The translations under genes were made by a program, and so were the position numbers. The notes beneath the pieces are model-generated. The model was not told the DNA's origin. It ran no database searches and was given only the letters and a program-made list of their open reading frames with translations. From Asanoa ishikariensis (lineage in GTDB: Bacteria; Actinomycetota; Actinomycetes; Mycobacteriales; Micromonosporaceae): a stretch of 64,000 nucleotides of DNA. Location of the stretch: the NCBI RefSeq assembly GCF_900107455.1, contig NZ_FNQB01000001.1, positions 2,542,001-2,606,000 of the forward strand. Direction: 5' to 3'. Positions 1 to 8,068 of the stretch are shown here, piece by piece (position 1 is the stretch's first letter; every line of letters begins with the position of its first letter).

Positions 1-20
1 CTCCCGATAAGGTCGAACCC

Positions 21-782
21 GTGGCTACCGCACTCGTGATCGAGAACGACCCGACCGACGGCCTGGGCCGGCTCGGCGACTGGTTTACCGAGGGCGGCCT
101 GGAGCAGCACGTGCTCCGCCCGTACGACGACGACCAACTACCCGAAGACCTGAGCGGCTACGACGCGTTCGTGGTGCTCGGCGGCGAGCAGAACGCCTAC
201 CCCGACCCCGACGGGGTCTGGGACGGTTGGTGGCTGCCGAAGGTCGAGGGCCTGCTGCGCAAGGCGGTCCGCACCAACCTGCCGACGCTGGGCCTCTGCC
301 TGGGCGCGCAGTTGCTGGCCACCGCGCACGCCGGCGCCGTCGAGCGCAGCGCGTCCGGCCCCGAGATCGGCCCGGCGCTGGTGGCCAAGCGGGACGCCGC
401 CGACCACGACCCGCTGTTCCGCTGGGTGCCGATCGCGCCCGACGTGTTGCAGTGGCACCAGGACGAGATCACCGAGCTGCCCCGGGGCGCGGTGCTGCTG
501 GCCGCCTCGACGTACTACCCGAACCAGGCGTTCCGGCTGGGGGAGCGGGCCTGGGGCCTGCAGTTCCACATCGAGTGCGACGCCGACATGATCGCGTCCT
601 GGGCGGCCGGCTCGACCGAGCTCGCGGAGCTCGGGCTGTCCGAGGAGGCGGTGGTCGGCGCCTGCGCGTCGGTGCTGCCCGACATCGAAGACGTGTGGCA
701 GCCGTTCGCCATCCGGTTCGCCGCGCTCGCGGAAGGCGAGCTGGACCTGCCCCGGACGACGCTCCCGCTGCTCGGGCGGTGA
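21..782 (+). CDS. Class I glutamine amidotransferase-like protein
   Basis: The 253-residue cytoplasmic protein has the class I (Triad) glutamine amidotransferase fold. The nucleophile elbow GLCLGAQ places the cysteine at residue 93, and QFHIE gives the His183/Glu185 pair that completes the triad. Such stand-alone GMP-synthase-like domains hydrolyse glutamine or act as gamma-glutamyl hydrolases; the acceptor here is unknown. The GTG start is at the very left edge, with only 20 bases upstream, so an earlier start or promoter cannot be judged. glnE begins 3 bases after the stop, so the two are almost certainly co-transcribed, which links the protein to glutamine metabolism by context only. Confidence 0.85.
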   Translation: MATALVIENDPTDGLGRLGDWFTEGGLEQHVLRPYDDDQLPEDLSGYDAFVVLGGEQNAYPDPDGVWDGWWLPKVEGLLRKAVRTNLPTLGLCLGAQLLATAHAGAVERSASGPEIGPALVAKRDAADHDPLFRWVPIAPDVLQWHQDEITELPRGAVLLAASTYYPNQAFRLGERAWGLQFHIECDADMIASWAAGSTELAELGLSEEAVVGACASVLPDIEDVWQPFAIRFAALAEGELDLPRTTLPLLGR

Positions 783-785
783 GCC

Positions 786-3728
786 GTGGCCCGGCCGGCG
801 AGTGAGCGCACGAACCGGCTGGCCCGGTTCGGCTTCGGAGAGCGGGCCGCCGACGTCCTCGGGCCTGGCGGCCTGGGGCTCTGGGACCCGACGACCCAGG
901 AACCCGCCGGCGAACAAGCGGCCAGCTTGATCGCGGCGCTGTCCCGCGCCGCCGACCCCGACCTGGCGCTGCGGCAGTTGCACCGGCTGGTCGAGGCCCT
1001 CGACCGCACCGGCGGGCGCCAGGAACTGCTGGACGCCCTGCTCGTCGACAACGGCGTGCGGCGCCGGCTCGTCGCGGTGCTGGGTGCGTCGTCGGCACTC
1101 GGCGACCACCTGGTGGCCAACCCGGGGCAGTGGACGGCGCTGCGCGACCAGAACGGCCAGGCACCCGACGCCTCCGGCGAGCTCTCTCCGGTGGAGGGTC
1201 CGAACGCGGTGGCCGCGCTGCGACTGGCGTACCGGCTGGCGCTGTTGAAGATCGCCTCCGCGGACCTGACGGGTGGGCGCGGGCTCGAGCAGACGATGGC
1301 GGCGCTCTCGGCACTGGCCGACGGGACCCTGCGGGCGGCGTACGCGATCGCGGCGGCCGAGGTCGGCAGCGACCCCCGACTCGGCGTGGTGGCCCTCGGC
1401 AAGTGCGGCGGCAACGAGCTCAACTACGTGTCCGACGTGGACGTCATCTTCGTCGCGGCCACCGACGACGACCTGCCCGCCGCCACCGGCATCGCGACCC
1501 GGCTGATCGAGATCTGCGGCCTGGTCGCGTGGCCGGTCGACGCCGCGCTGCGCCCCGAGGGCAGCCGTGGCCCGCTGGTCCGCACGCTGGCCAGCCACCA
1601 GGCCTACTACCAGCGCTGGGCCCGCACCTGGGAGTTCCAGGCCCTGCTCAAGGCCCGCCCGGCGGCCGGCGACACCGCGCTGGCCCAGGAGTGGATCGAC
1701 ACGCTGGCGCCGCTCGTGTGGCACGCCGCCGAGCGGCCGGAGGCGGTCGACGACGTGCGGGCGATGCGGCGGCGGATCGTCGACAACGTGCCGGCCCGCG
1801 AGCTGGAGCGGGAGATCAAGCGCGGGCCGGGCGGGCTGCGTGACATCGAGTTCGCCGTCCAGCTCCTCCAACTCGTGCACGGCCGGGCCGACGAGACGCT
1901 GCGGGTCACCGGGACGATGCCGGCGCTGCGCGCGTTGGTCGGCGGTGGCTACGTGGGGCGGGCCGACGGCGAGACGCTGCTGCGGGGCTACCGGTTCCTG
2001 CGCACCGTCGAGCACCGGCTCCAGCTCCAGGCGCTGCGCCGCACCCACACCGTCCCGGCCGACCCGGCCGGGCTGCGCTGGCTGGCCGCCGCCATGGGCT
2101 ACACCGCCGAGCCCGGGCGCGACGCGGTCGAGTCGTTCAAGGCCGACTGGGTGGCGCACGCCAGCGAGGTGCGCCGGTTGCACGTCAAGCTGCTCTACCG
2201 GCCGCTGCTGGAGGCCGTCGCCCGGGTGCCGGCCGAGTCGCTGCGGCTGACCCCGGAGGCCGCCCGGCGCCAGCTCGAGGTGCTCGGCTTCGCCGACCCG
2301 ACCGGTGCGTTGCGGCACCTGGAGGCGCTCACCGGTGGCGTCAGCCGCACCGCCGCGATCCAGCGCACGCTGCTGCCGGTGCTGCTCCAGGAGTTCGCCG
2401 ACGCCGCCGAGCCGGACCGCGGCCTGCTCAGCTACCGCCAGGTCTCCGACACCCTCGGCTCGACGCCCTGGTACCTGCGCCTGCTGCGGGACGAGGGCCC
2501 GGTCGCCACGCGGCTGGCCCGGGTGCTCGGCCTGTCCCGGTACGCCGCCGACCTGCTCGCCCGCGACCCGGAGGCGCTGCGGCTGCTGGCCGAGGACGCG
2601 GAGCTCGCGCCCCGCCCCGGCGACGTGCTCCGCGACGGGTTCGGCGCCGCTGCGGACCGGCACGAGGACCCGGTCGCGGCGATCCGCGCGGTACGCGGAC
2701 TGCGCCGCCGCGAGCTGTTCCGGATCGCCTGCGCCGACGCGCTCAGCCACGGTTCGCTCGCACCGACACCGGTGCTCGACATCCGCGGCGTCGGCACCGC
2801 ACTGTCCGATGTGGCCGAGGCGACACTGGGCGCGGCGCTGCGGGCGGCGGCCCGGGTCTATCCGCTGCCGGCGGGGCTGACCTTCGCCGTGATCGGGATG
2901 GGCCGGCTGGGCGGCTTCGAGCTCAACTTCGCCTCGGACGCCGACGTGCTGTTCGTCTACGACCCGCCGCCCGGTGTGCCCGACGGCGCCGCGTCGGCGG
3001 CCGCGCACGCCGTCGCCGAGGAACTGCGCCGCCTGCTCGGCATGGCGGCCCCCGACCCGCCGCTGGGCGTCGACGCCGACCTGCGCCCCGAGGGCCGGCA
3101 GGGTCCGTTGGTGCGCAGCCTGGCCGCGTACGCGCAGTACTACTCCCGCTGGTCGAAGGTGTGGGAGGCGCAGGCGCTGCTGCGGGCGCGACCGGTGGCC
3201 GGCGACGTCGCGTTGGGCGCGCGGTTCGTCGCGATGGCCGACCGCGTGCGGTACCCGGCCGCTGGGCTGACCCGGGAACAGCACGTGGAGATCCGGCGCA
3301 TCAAGGCCCGGGTGGAGAACGAGCGGCTGCCGCGCGGTGCCGACCCGGCCACGCACGTGAAGCTCGGCCGGGGCGGGCTCGCCGACGTCGAGTGGGCCGC
3401 GCAGGTGCTCCAGCTCCGGCACGCGGGCGCGCACGCGTCGTTGCGTACCACCCGCACCGTCGACGCGATCGCGGCCGCCGACGAGGCCGGGCTGCTCTCC
3501 GCCGCGGACGCCGCCGTGCTGGCCGCCGGTTGGCTGCAGGCGGCCCGGGCACGCGACGCGCTGACCCTGGTCCGTGGCCGGCCGGGCGACCAGCTACCCC
3601 GGCACGGCGTGGAGCTGGCCGCCGTGGTGCGGTTGCTCGGACGCGACGACGCGGGCGAGTTCCTCGACGACTATCTCCGGACCGCGCGCCGGGCGCGGAC
3701 GGCTCTGGAGCACGTTTTGGAGGGCTAA
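786..3728 (+). CDS. glnE: Bifunctional glutamine synthetase adenylyltransferase/deadenylylase GlnE
   Basis: The 980-residue protein has the normal GlnE length and two nucleotidyltransferase cores. The N-terminal core (deadenylylase) shows GKCGGNELNYVSDVDV near residues 204-220. The C-terminal core (adenylylase) shows GRLGGFELNFASDADV near residues 703-718. In each, GG followed by DxD supplies the metal-binding aspartates. GlnE attaches AMP to, or removes it from, a tyrosine of glutamine synthetase; its target glnA lies 8.5 kb downstream. The GTG start is 3 bases after the amidotransferase stop, and the TAA stop overlaps the next gene's ATG (taATG), which indicates translational coupling. Confidence 0.97.
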   Translation: MARPASERTNRLARFGFGERAADVLGPGGLGLWDPTTQEPAGEQAASLIAALSRAADPDLALRQLHRLVEALDRTGGRQELLDALLVDNGVRRRLVAVLGASSALGDHLVANPGQWTALRDQNGQAPDASGELSPVEGPNAVAALRLAYRLALLKIASADLTGGRGLEQTMAALSALADGTLRAAYAIAAAEVGSDPRLGVVALGKCGGNELNYVSDVDVIFVAATDDDLPAATGIATRLIEICGLVAWPVDAALRPEGSRGPLVRTLASHQAYYQRWARTWEFQALLKARPAAGDTALAQEWIDTLAPLVWHAAERPEAVDDVRAMRRRIVDNVPARELEREIKRGPGGLRDIEFAVQLLQLVHGRADETLRVTGTMPALRALVGGGYVGRADGETLLRGYRFLRTVEHRLQLQALRRTHTVPADPAGLRWLAAAMGYTAEPGRDAVESFKADWVAHASEVRRLHVKLLYRPLLEAVARVPAESLRLTPEAARRQLEVLGFADPTGALRHLEALTGGVSRTAAIQRTLLPVLLQEFADAAEPDRGLLSYRQVSDTLGSTPWYLRLLRDEGPVATRLARVLGLSRYAADLLARDPEALRLLAEDAELAPRPGDVLRDGFGAAADRHEDPVAAIRAVRGLRRRELFRIACADALSHGSLAPTPVLDIRGVGTALSDVAEATLGAALRAAARVYPLPAGLTFAVIGMGRLGGFELNFASDADVLFVYDPPPGVPDGAASAAAHAVAEELRRLLGMAAPDPPLGVDADLRPEGRQGPLVRSLAAYAQYYSRWSKVWEAQALLRARPVAGDVALGARFVAMADRVRYPAAGLTREQHVEIRRIKARVENERLPRGADPATHVKLGRGGLADVEWAAQVLQLRHAGAHASLRTTRTVDAIAAADEAGLLSAADAAVLAAGWLQAARARDALTLVRGRPGDQLPRHGVELAAVVRLLGRDDAGEFLDDYLRTARRARTALEHVLEG

Positions 3729-5125
3729 TGGATCCTCTGCACGACGACGGTACGGACGCCGCACTGCACGCGGTGTTCTCGGCGGCCGGGCCCTATCTGT
3801 CCTCGTTGGCGGATCGGCCCGTCTACGCGGGTTCCGAGCGGGTCAAGGAGCTCGGCGGCTCGCTGCCCGCCGACGGCGCGGGGGCGGCCTTGGTCGCCTC
3901 GCAACTGCTGTCCGTGGGCATGGAGTCGGCGACCCATTCGGCCGGGCCCAGGTTCTTCCACTTCGTCACCGGCGGCGTGACGCCCGCCGCGCTGGCCGCC
4001 GACTGGACCGTGTCGCTGCTCGACCAGAACGCCTTCTCGCGGGCCGCGTCGGAGTTCGCGACGTCGGTGGAGACCACCGCGCTGGACTGGTTGCGGTCGC
4101 TGTTCGGGCTGCCGCCGTCGTTCGGCGGTGCGCTCGTGGCCAGCGCGACGTTCGCGAACTTCACGGCCCTGGGCGCGGCGACGCACTGGTGGGCCTCCCG
4201 GCACGGCGTGGACGTGGCCGCGGCCGGCCTGCACGGGCTGCCCAGGATGCCGGTGTTCTCCGGCGGCTACGTGCACGCCAGCGCGCGCAAGGCGCTCCAG
4301 ATGCTCGGCCACGGGCGGGAGTCGGTGTCGGTGCACGGCGCGGGGCGGATCGATCTGTCCTCGTTGGACCGGGCGCTGGCGTCGTCCGGCCCGGCGGTGG
4401 TGATCGCCAACGCGGGTGAGGTCAACGCGGGCGACTTCGACCCGCTGGCCGAGCTGGCCTCGGTGGTGGCGCGCCATGACGCGTGGCTGCACGTCGACGG
4501 GGCGTTCGGGCTGTTCGCCGCGCTGTCGCCGCGGACGGCGCACCTGGTCGAGGGGCTCTCTCAGGTCGACTCGATCGCCTGCGACGGGCACAAGTGGCTC
4601 AACGTGCCGTACGAGAGCGGGTTCGCCTTCCTGCGCGAGCCGGTCCGGCTCGGTGCGGCGTTCGGGATGCCGGGCGCCCCGTACCTGCCGGGCGCGGACT
4701 CGCCGCGTGGCGGCTACGGCCTGCTCGGGCCGGAGTCGTCGCGGCGGGCGCGGTCGGTGCCGATCTGGGCGACGCTCGCGGCGTACGGGCGGTCCGGCTA
4801 CCGGGCGATGGTGGAGCGGCACCTGGACCTGGCGCAGGAGCTGGCCGGGCTGGTCGACGCGGCACCGGACCTGGAGCGCTTGGCCGATGTGCCGCTGTGC
4901 ATCGTCTGCTTCCGGGTGCGTCCGCCCGGGGTGCCGGAGTCGGCGCTCGACGACCTCAACCGGCGGGTGGGCGAGGCGCTGCTGGACGACGGGCGGGTGT
5001 TCGCGGGCACGACGGTGTACGAGGGCAAGGTGGCCCTCCGACCGGCGATCGTCAACTGGCGCACGACGTCGCGCGACATCGAGCTGTTCGTGTCGGTGGT
5101 CCGGGAGCTGGCGGCTACGGTGTGA
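3728..5125 (+). CDS. Pyridoxal-phosphate-dependent decarboxylase family protein
   Basis: The 465-residue fold-type I PLP enzyme belongs to the aromatic-L-amino-acid/glutamate decarboxylase group. The Schiff-base lysine is K289 in CDGHKWLNVPYESG, and the cofactor aspartate lies in HVDGAFGLFA upstream. The longer open frame to the left is not coding: the ATG at 3728 overlaps the glnE stop and gives the family's normal N-terminus. The substrate cannot be assigned; close family members act on aromatic amino acids or diaminobutyrate. It is the third gene of the amidotransferase-glnE operon. It ends 11 bases inside the convergent lipoprotein gene. Confidence 0.88.
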   Translation: MDPLHDDGTDAALHAVFSAAGPYLSSLADRPVYAGSERVKELGGSLPADGAGAALVASQLLSVGMESATHSAGPRFFHFVTGGVTPAALAADWTVSLLDQNAFSRAASEFATSVETTALDWLRSLFGLPPSFGGALVASATFANFTALGAATHWWASRHGVDVAAAGLHGLPRMPVFSGGYVHASARKALQMLGHGRESVSVHGAGRIDLSSLDRALASSGPAVVIANAGEVNAGDFDPLAELASVVARHDAWLHVDGAFGLFAALSPRTAHLVEGLSQVDSIACDGHKWLNVPYESGFAFLREPVRLGAAFGMPGAPYLPGADSPRGGYGLLGPESSRRARSVPIWATLAAYGRSGYRAMVERHLDLAQELAGLVDAAPDLERLADVPLCIVCFRVRPPGVPESALDDLNRRVGEALLDDGRVFAGTTVYEGKVALRPAIVNWRTTSRDIELFVSVVRELAATV

Positions 5126-5639
5126 GGTCCGCGGCGGTGACGGTGAGGGTGTTGTCGCCGAGGGGTTTGTAGCCCCCGGCCGGGTCGACCTCGTACTGAG
5201 CCTGGTCGGGGTTCAGCAGCGACGCCGCCGCGTCCGGATAGGTCTCCAGGAACAGCAGATATGGGGTGCCGTCCCGGAACGGCACCTGCTCCGGTTGCTC
5301 GTAGACCACGCCGTCGATCTCGCCGCCCATCTGCTTCACCTGGACCACCTGGCCGACACGCGCCGATCCCTTGTGGACCTTCGTCACGGTGGCGTCGTAG
5401 ACGGTGATGACGACGGCCGTCTCCTCCGTCTTCTCGCCGTCGGTGGGATAGAGCTTGTCGAACCTCGGGTTGGCCGTGGTCGCCTCGACGACGAGGGTGG
5501 CCCTCTCCAGGAGCTCGGCGACGCTCTGGTAGCGGGGATAGTCGCCCTGGTAGACGACCCGCCCGCCGAGGGCCTTCCCGCACCCGCCGGCGGCGAGCAG
5601 CGCGACGACGGCGACAGCGACGATTCTGCGCAAGGCCAT
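5115..5639 (-). CDS. Small secreted lipoprotein, function unknown
   Basis: The 174-residue protein starts MALRRIVAVAV, a classic signal peptide, and runs into a weak lipobox ending AAGGC at about residue 20, so it is probably lipidated and extracellular. The mature part is hydrophilic beta-rich sequence with no motif I recognise. An upstream in-frame extension exists, but it runs through an intergenic hairpin repeat and would bury the signal peptide, so the ATG at 5639 is preferred. Its 3' end overlaps the decarboxylase gene by 11 bp in a tail-to-tail arrangement. Confidence 0.72.
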   Translation of the reverse strand: MALRRIVAVAVVALLAAGGCGKALGGRVVYQGDYPRYQSVAELLERATLVVEATTANPRFDKLYPTDGEKTEETAVVITVYDATVTKVHKGSARVGQVVQVKQMGGEIDGVVYEQPEQVPFRDGTPYLLFLETYPDAAASLLNPDQAQYEVDPAGGYKPLGDNTLTVTAADLTP

Positions 5640-5687
5640 GACAAGTAGACGCGGTGGCGCGTGATGTCGTTCCGTCCGTGGTTTGTC

Positions 5688-5772
5688 CGGCGACCCGCCG
5701 CGGACCTGCCAGCGCAGCGCAGCGGAGCGGTCCCCGGCGGGAGCGACGGTCGCGCCCCCGACGGACCCGGGA
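5688..5772 (-). repeat. 85-bp dispersed hairpin repeat, copy 1
   Basis: This element is about 90% identical to 17311-17395 and sits in the same orientation just downstream of a stop codon (the MFS gene). Its core is a long stem: CCCGCCG (5694-5700) with CGGCGGG (5735-5741), and GGACC (5702-5706) with GGTCC (5729-5733), around a 22-base loop made of GCGCA-like steps. The other copy has the same stem with a compensating base-pair change. It may be a terminator or a REP-type mobile palindrome. Confidence 0.75.
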
Positions 5773-5784
5773 CCGCTCGGCTCT

Positions 5785-7035
5785 TCACGCTCTTGCCGTT
5801 GCGACATCGGCGGTCGCCTTGCTATCCCTGAGGTTGCGGATGGCGGGAAGCGTCAGCAACGCGAGCCCGGAGAGCACCTGCCACATGACGCCTGTCGCGA
5901 GGACGGCGGGGATGCTGGTGGCGGTGGCGACGGGACCGGCCAGGGCCAGGCCGATCGGGCCGACGGAGAACGAGCCGAAGACCACATAGGAGTTGACCCG
6001 GGACATCGCCTCTTCGGGTACGCGCTGGTGGATCGCGGTCATCCAGAGGGCGCCGAAGATGGCGCTGACGATGCCGGCCAGCAGTGCGCCGCCGCAGACC
6101 ACCAGGAGCGGGGCGCGGGCGGCCAGGGCCGCGGACGGTGCCGCCCAGAGGATGGTGGCGGCCGTGGCGACCAGCAGTGGGCGGGTGGGTTTCCAGCCGA
6201 GCACGACGAAGCCACCGAGGATCGCGCCCGCGCCGTACGTCGCGGTGATCGCACCCCAGGCGCCGGCGCCGCCGTACCAGCGGTCCGCGGAGACCGGGCC
6301 GAGCACCAGGTACGGCGCCCAGAGCAGCAGGTTGAACAGGGTGAACTGGAGGGTGATCGTCCACAGCCACGGCAGGGACGCGAACAGCCGCCAGCCCGTG
6401 CGCAGGTCCCGCAGCATCGACGGGCGGTCGACCCGGTCCGGGTCCGGAACTTTCAGCACGAGCAGGGCCAGGATGCTGGGTACGTAGGTGATCGCGTCGA
6501 CCAGCAGCACCGTCGCGGGTGAGGTGACGACGACCAGTGCCGCGGCGACGGCGGGGCCGGCGACGTTGGCGGTCGACTGGACCAGGCCGATGAACGTGTT
6601 GGCCTCGTGGCGGCGGTCGGCGGGCACGAGTTGCGGCACCAGGCCGTCGAAGGACGGGCGGAAGACCGCCTCGCCGAGACCGCCGAGCGCGGCGAGGATA
6701 AGGAGCAGGCTGAGGTCCGGGATGCCGGCGAAGAACAGCACCGCGATCGCGGCCTGGGAGACGGCGCGCAGGATGTCGGCCCAGAGCATCACCAGGCGGC
6801 GCGGGAAGCGGTCGCCGAGGACGCCGGCGAACGGCAGGATGGCGACCATCGGGACGATCCTGGCGGCGAGTACGTAGCTGAGGGTGGCGGGGGAGCCGCC
6901 GCTGTGGAGGACGGCGAACGCGAGGGCCACGCTCGCCATCTGCGTGCCGATCATCGACGTGACGTAACCGCCGACGAAGATGCGGAAGTCGCGCAGTCGC
7001 AGCACCGCGAAGCGCGCGCCGAGAGTCGGTCGCAC
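5785..7035 (-). CDS. MFS transporter
   Basis: The 416-residue, roughly 12-helix major facilitator protein begins with the RLRDFRIFVGGYVTSMIGTQ type N-terminus of the drug-export/enterobactin-exporter-like (MFS_3) group. The loop 2-3 motif GVLGDRFPRR is present. It is likely a proton-coupled efflux pump of unknown substrate. The GTG start has a strong ribosome binding site (GGGGAGGACAC just upstream). A promoter-like TTGACA-N18-CAGGAT precedes it, with a TCAAC-N5-GTTGA dyad over the -35. The HSP18-type regulator gene lies directly upstream on the same strand and carries the same dyad, so regulation by that protein is a reasonable inference. Confidence 0.9.
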   Translation of the reverse strand: MRPTLGARFAVLRLRDFRIFVGGYVTSMIGTQMASVALAFAVLHSGGSPATLSYVLAARIVPMVAILPFAGVLGDRFPRRLVMLWADILRAVSQAAIAVLFFAGIPDLSLLLILAALGGLGEAVFRPSFDGLVPQLVPADRRHEANTFIGLVQSTANVAGPAVAAALVVVTSPATVLLVDAITYVPSILALLVLKVPDPDRVDRPSMLRDLRTGWRLFASLPWLWTITLQFTLFNLLLWAPYLVLGPVSADRWYGGAGAWGAITATYGAGAILGGFVVLGWKPTRPLLVATAATILWAAPSAALAARAPLLVVCGGALLAGIVSAIFGALWMTAIHQRVPEEAMSRVNSYVVFGSFSVGPIGLALAGPVATATSIPAVLATGVMWQVLSGLALLTLPAIRNLRDSKATADVATARA

Positions 7036-7070
7036 GTGTCCTCCCCAGGACCTTGAGCCGTTGCGACTCA

Positions 7071-7112
7071 GATCCTGGGGTTAGGTGGGGTGGCGTGTCA
7101 ACCGTTGGTTGA
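7071..7112 (-). promoter_or_regulatory. Promoter and dyad operator of the MFS gene
   Basis: Read on the minus strand there is TTGACA (7096-7101), an 18-base spacer and CAGGAT. The perfect dyad TCAACC-gtt-GGTTGA (7098-7112) overlaps the -35, the position expected for a repressor site. The same TCAAC-N5-GTTGA pattern recurs at 7721-7735. Confidence 0.55.
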
Positions 7113-7124
7113 GTCTGGTCGGCT

Positions 7125-7724
7125 TTAGGTCAGGGCTTTCCTCAGGTCGTCGGCCGCCTTGGTGATCGGTAGCGGTAACGCGGTTTCGGTGGCTTGTCGC
7201 AGGTCGTCGATCACGCTGCTGGCCAGGGCGAACAGGGCGCCTGGCGGTGCTTCGGCGGCCATTCTGAGGGTGTCTTTGGCGAGGGCGGCTCGGGTGAATC
7301 GGCTCGTCCAGGCATCGTCGGCCTCGACTCTGCGGAGGAGGGCGCGGGTGGCGGCGCGGAGGGTGGCGATGGCTGGGCCGTGACTGGTGTCAACGGATCG
7401 CTGACGCTGTCTGGTGATTCGGCTCGGCGCCACGTCGCGGTTCTGGTCGCCGGTGAGCCTCAGGTAGCGCTGCTCGGCTGCCTGACGGCTGGCCAGGCCC
7501 AGGGCGGTGGCGACGGTAGCCCAACTCGCCCCGCCGGCGCGGGCCGACTCGATCAGCGCGCGTTCGGTGGCGTCCAGTCGCTCACGGACGCCGCGCAGCA
7601 GGGTGAGCGCGTCGAGCGCCGGGTCGGGGTCGTCGCTCCTGGCGGCGGTCAGCAGCGTGTGCAGGTCGCGTTCGACGTCGGGCTCCACGGCGTTGATGGT
7701 CTCGTGCTTTCGTGCGTTGGTCAA
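7125..7724 (-). CDS. HSP18-type transcriptional regulator
   Basis: The 199-residue protein is rich in Ala, Arg and Asp. It has the core ARAGGASWATVATALGLASR followed by QAAEQRYLRL (residues about 64-93), a helix-turn-helix typical of proteins annotated as HSP18 transcriptional regulators in actinomycetes. The C-terminal part is a helical bundle without a recognisable ligand site. The start is uncertain: the listed TTG has no clear ribosome binding site, and a GTG at codon 13 is possible. No small heat-shock gene is adjacent, unlike the usual context; instead it precedes an MFS gene with which it shares an operator dyad. Confidence 0.75.
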   Translation of the reverse strand: MTNARKHETINAVEPDVERDLHTLLTAARSDDPDPALDALTLLRGVRERLDATERALIESARAGGASWATVATALGLASRQAAEQRYLRLTGDQNRDVAPSRITRQRQRSVDTSHGPAIATLRAATRALLRRVEADDAWTSRFTRAALAKDTLRMAAEAPPGALFALASSVIDDLRQATETALPLPITKAADDLRKALT

Positions 7725-7735
7725 CGATGCGTTGA
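7721..7735. promoter_or_regulatory. TCAAC-N5-GTTGA dyad at the regulator start
   Basis: TCAAC-gatgc-GTTGA matches in half-sites and spacing the dyad at 7098-7112 in front of the MFS gene. It overlaps the regulator's start region, as an autoregulatory operator would. Confidence 0.5.
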
Positions 7736-7745
7736 CGACTGAGTA

Positions 7746-7784
7746 CCTTACCTTCCTCAGGCGGGGTCGGACGGGGAGGTAAGG
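7746..7784. repeat. Inverted repeat CCTTACCT/AGGTAAGG
   Basis: An 8-bp perfect inverted repeat, extendable with one mismatch, lies in the 156-bp gap between the divergent regulator and small-protein genes. It could be a second operator or a structured leader; nothing distinguishes these. Confidence 0.4.
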
Positions 7785-7880
7785 AGGGCGGGATTAGGGC
7801 TGGTGCCGGGTGTGGCGGGGCTACCTGCGCGCGGATGGTCAACGTCGACACCACCGACGGCCCGTTCCGAGGAGCTCGCG

Positions 7881-8015
7881 ATGATCAACGACCCGTACCT
7901 GACCCTGGAGCTGCACCGCGCCCGCGTCGACGCGTTGACCGAGGACGCCCGCGCCGGCCGGCTGATCCGCGCCCTGCGCAGGCGGGCGTCCACGAAGCGG
8001 CGCCGGCCGGCTTGA
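7881..8015 (+). CDS. Small conserved basic protein (44 aa)
   Basis: The 44-residue ORF starts MINDPYLTLELHRARVDAL and ends in an Arg/Lys-rich tail (RRRASTKRRRPA). AGGAG sits 6-7 bases before the ATG, an excellent ribosome binding site. Tiny proteins of this shape, with an amphipathic helix followed by a basic tail, recur in actinomycete genomes and remain uncharacterised. It lies between the divergent HSP18-type regulator and the large LuxR gene. Longer in-frame starts upstream lack a ribosome binding site. Confidence 0.65.
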   Translation: MINDPYLTLELHRARVDALTEDARAGRLIRALRRRASTKRRRPA

Positions 8016-8068
8016 GCGCGGGAAATCTCGGCGGCGACATGTCGTACCCACATGGCATCCTCGATGCC

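Noticed and set aside
138-3434. A 1098-codon minus-strand frame opposite glnE
   Set aside because: It lies entirely antisense to clear glnE homology, is composed of Arg/Pro/Gly/Gln-rich shadow sequence and has no motif.
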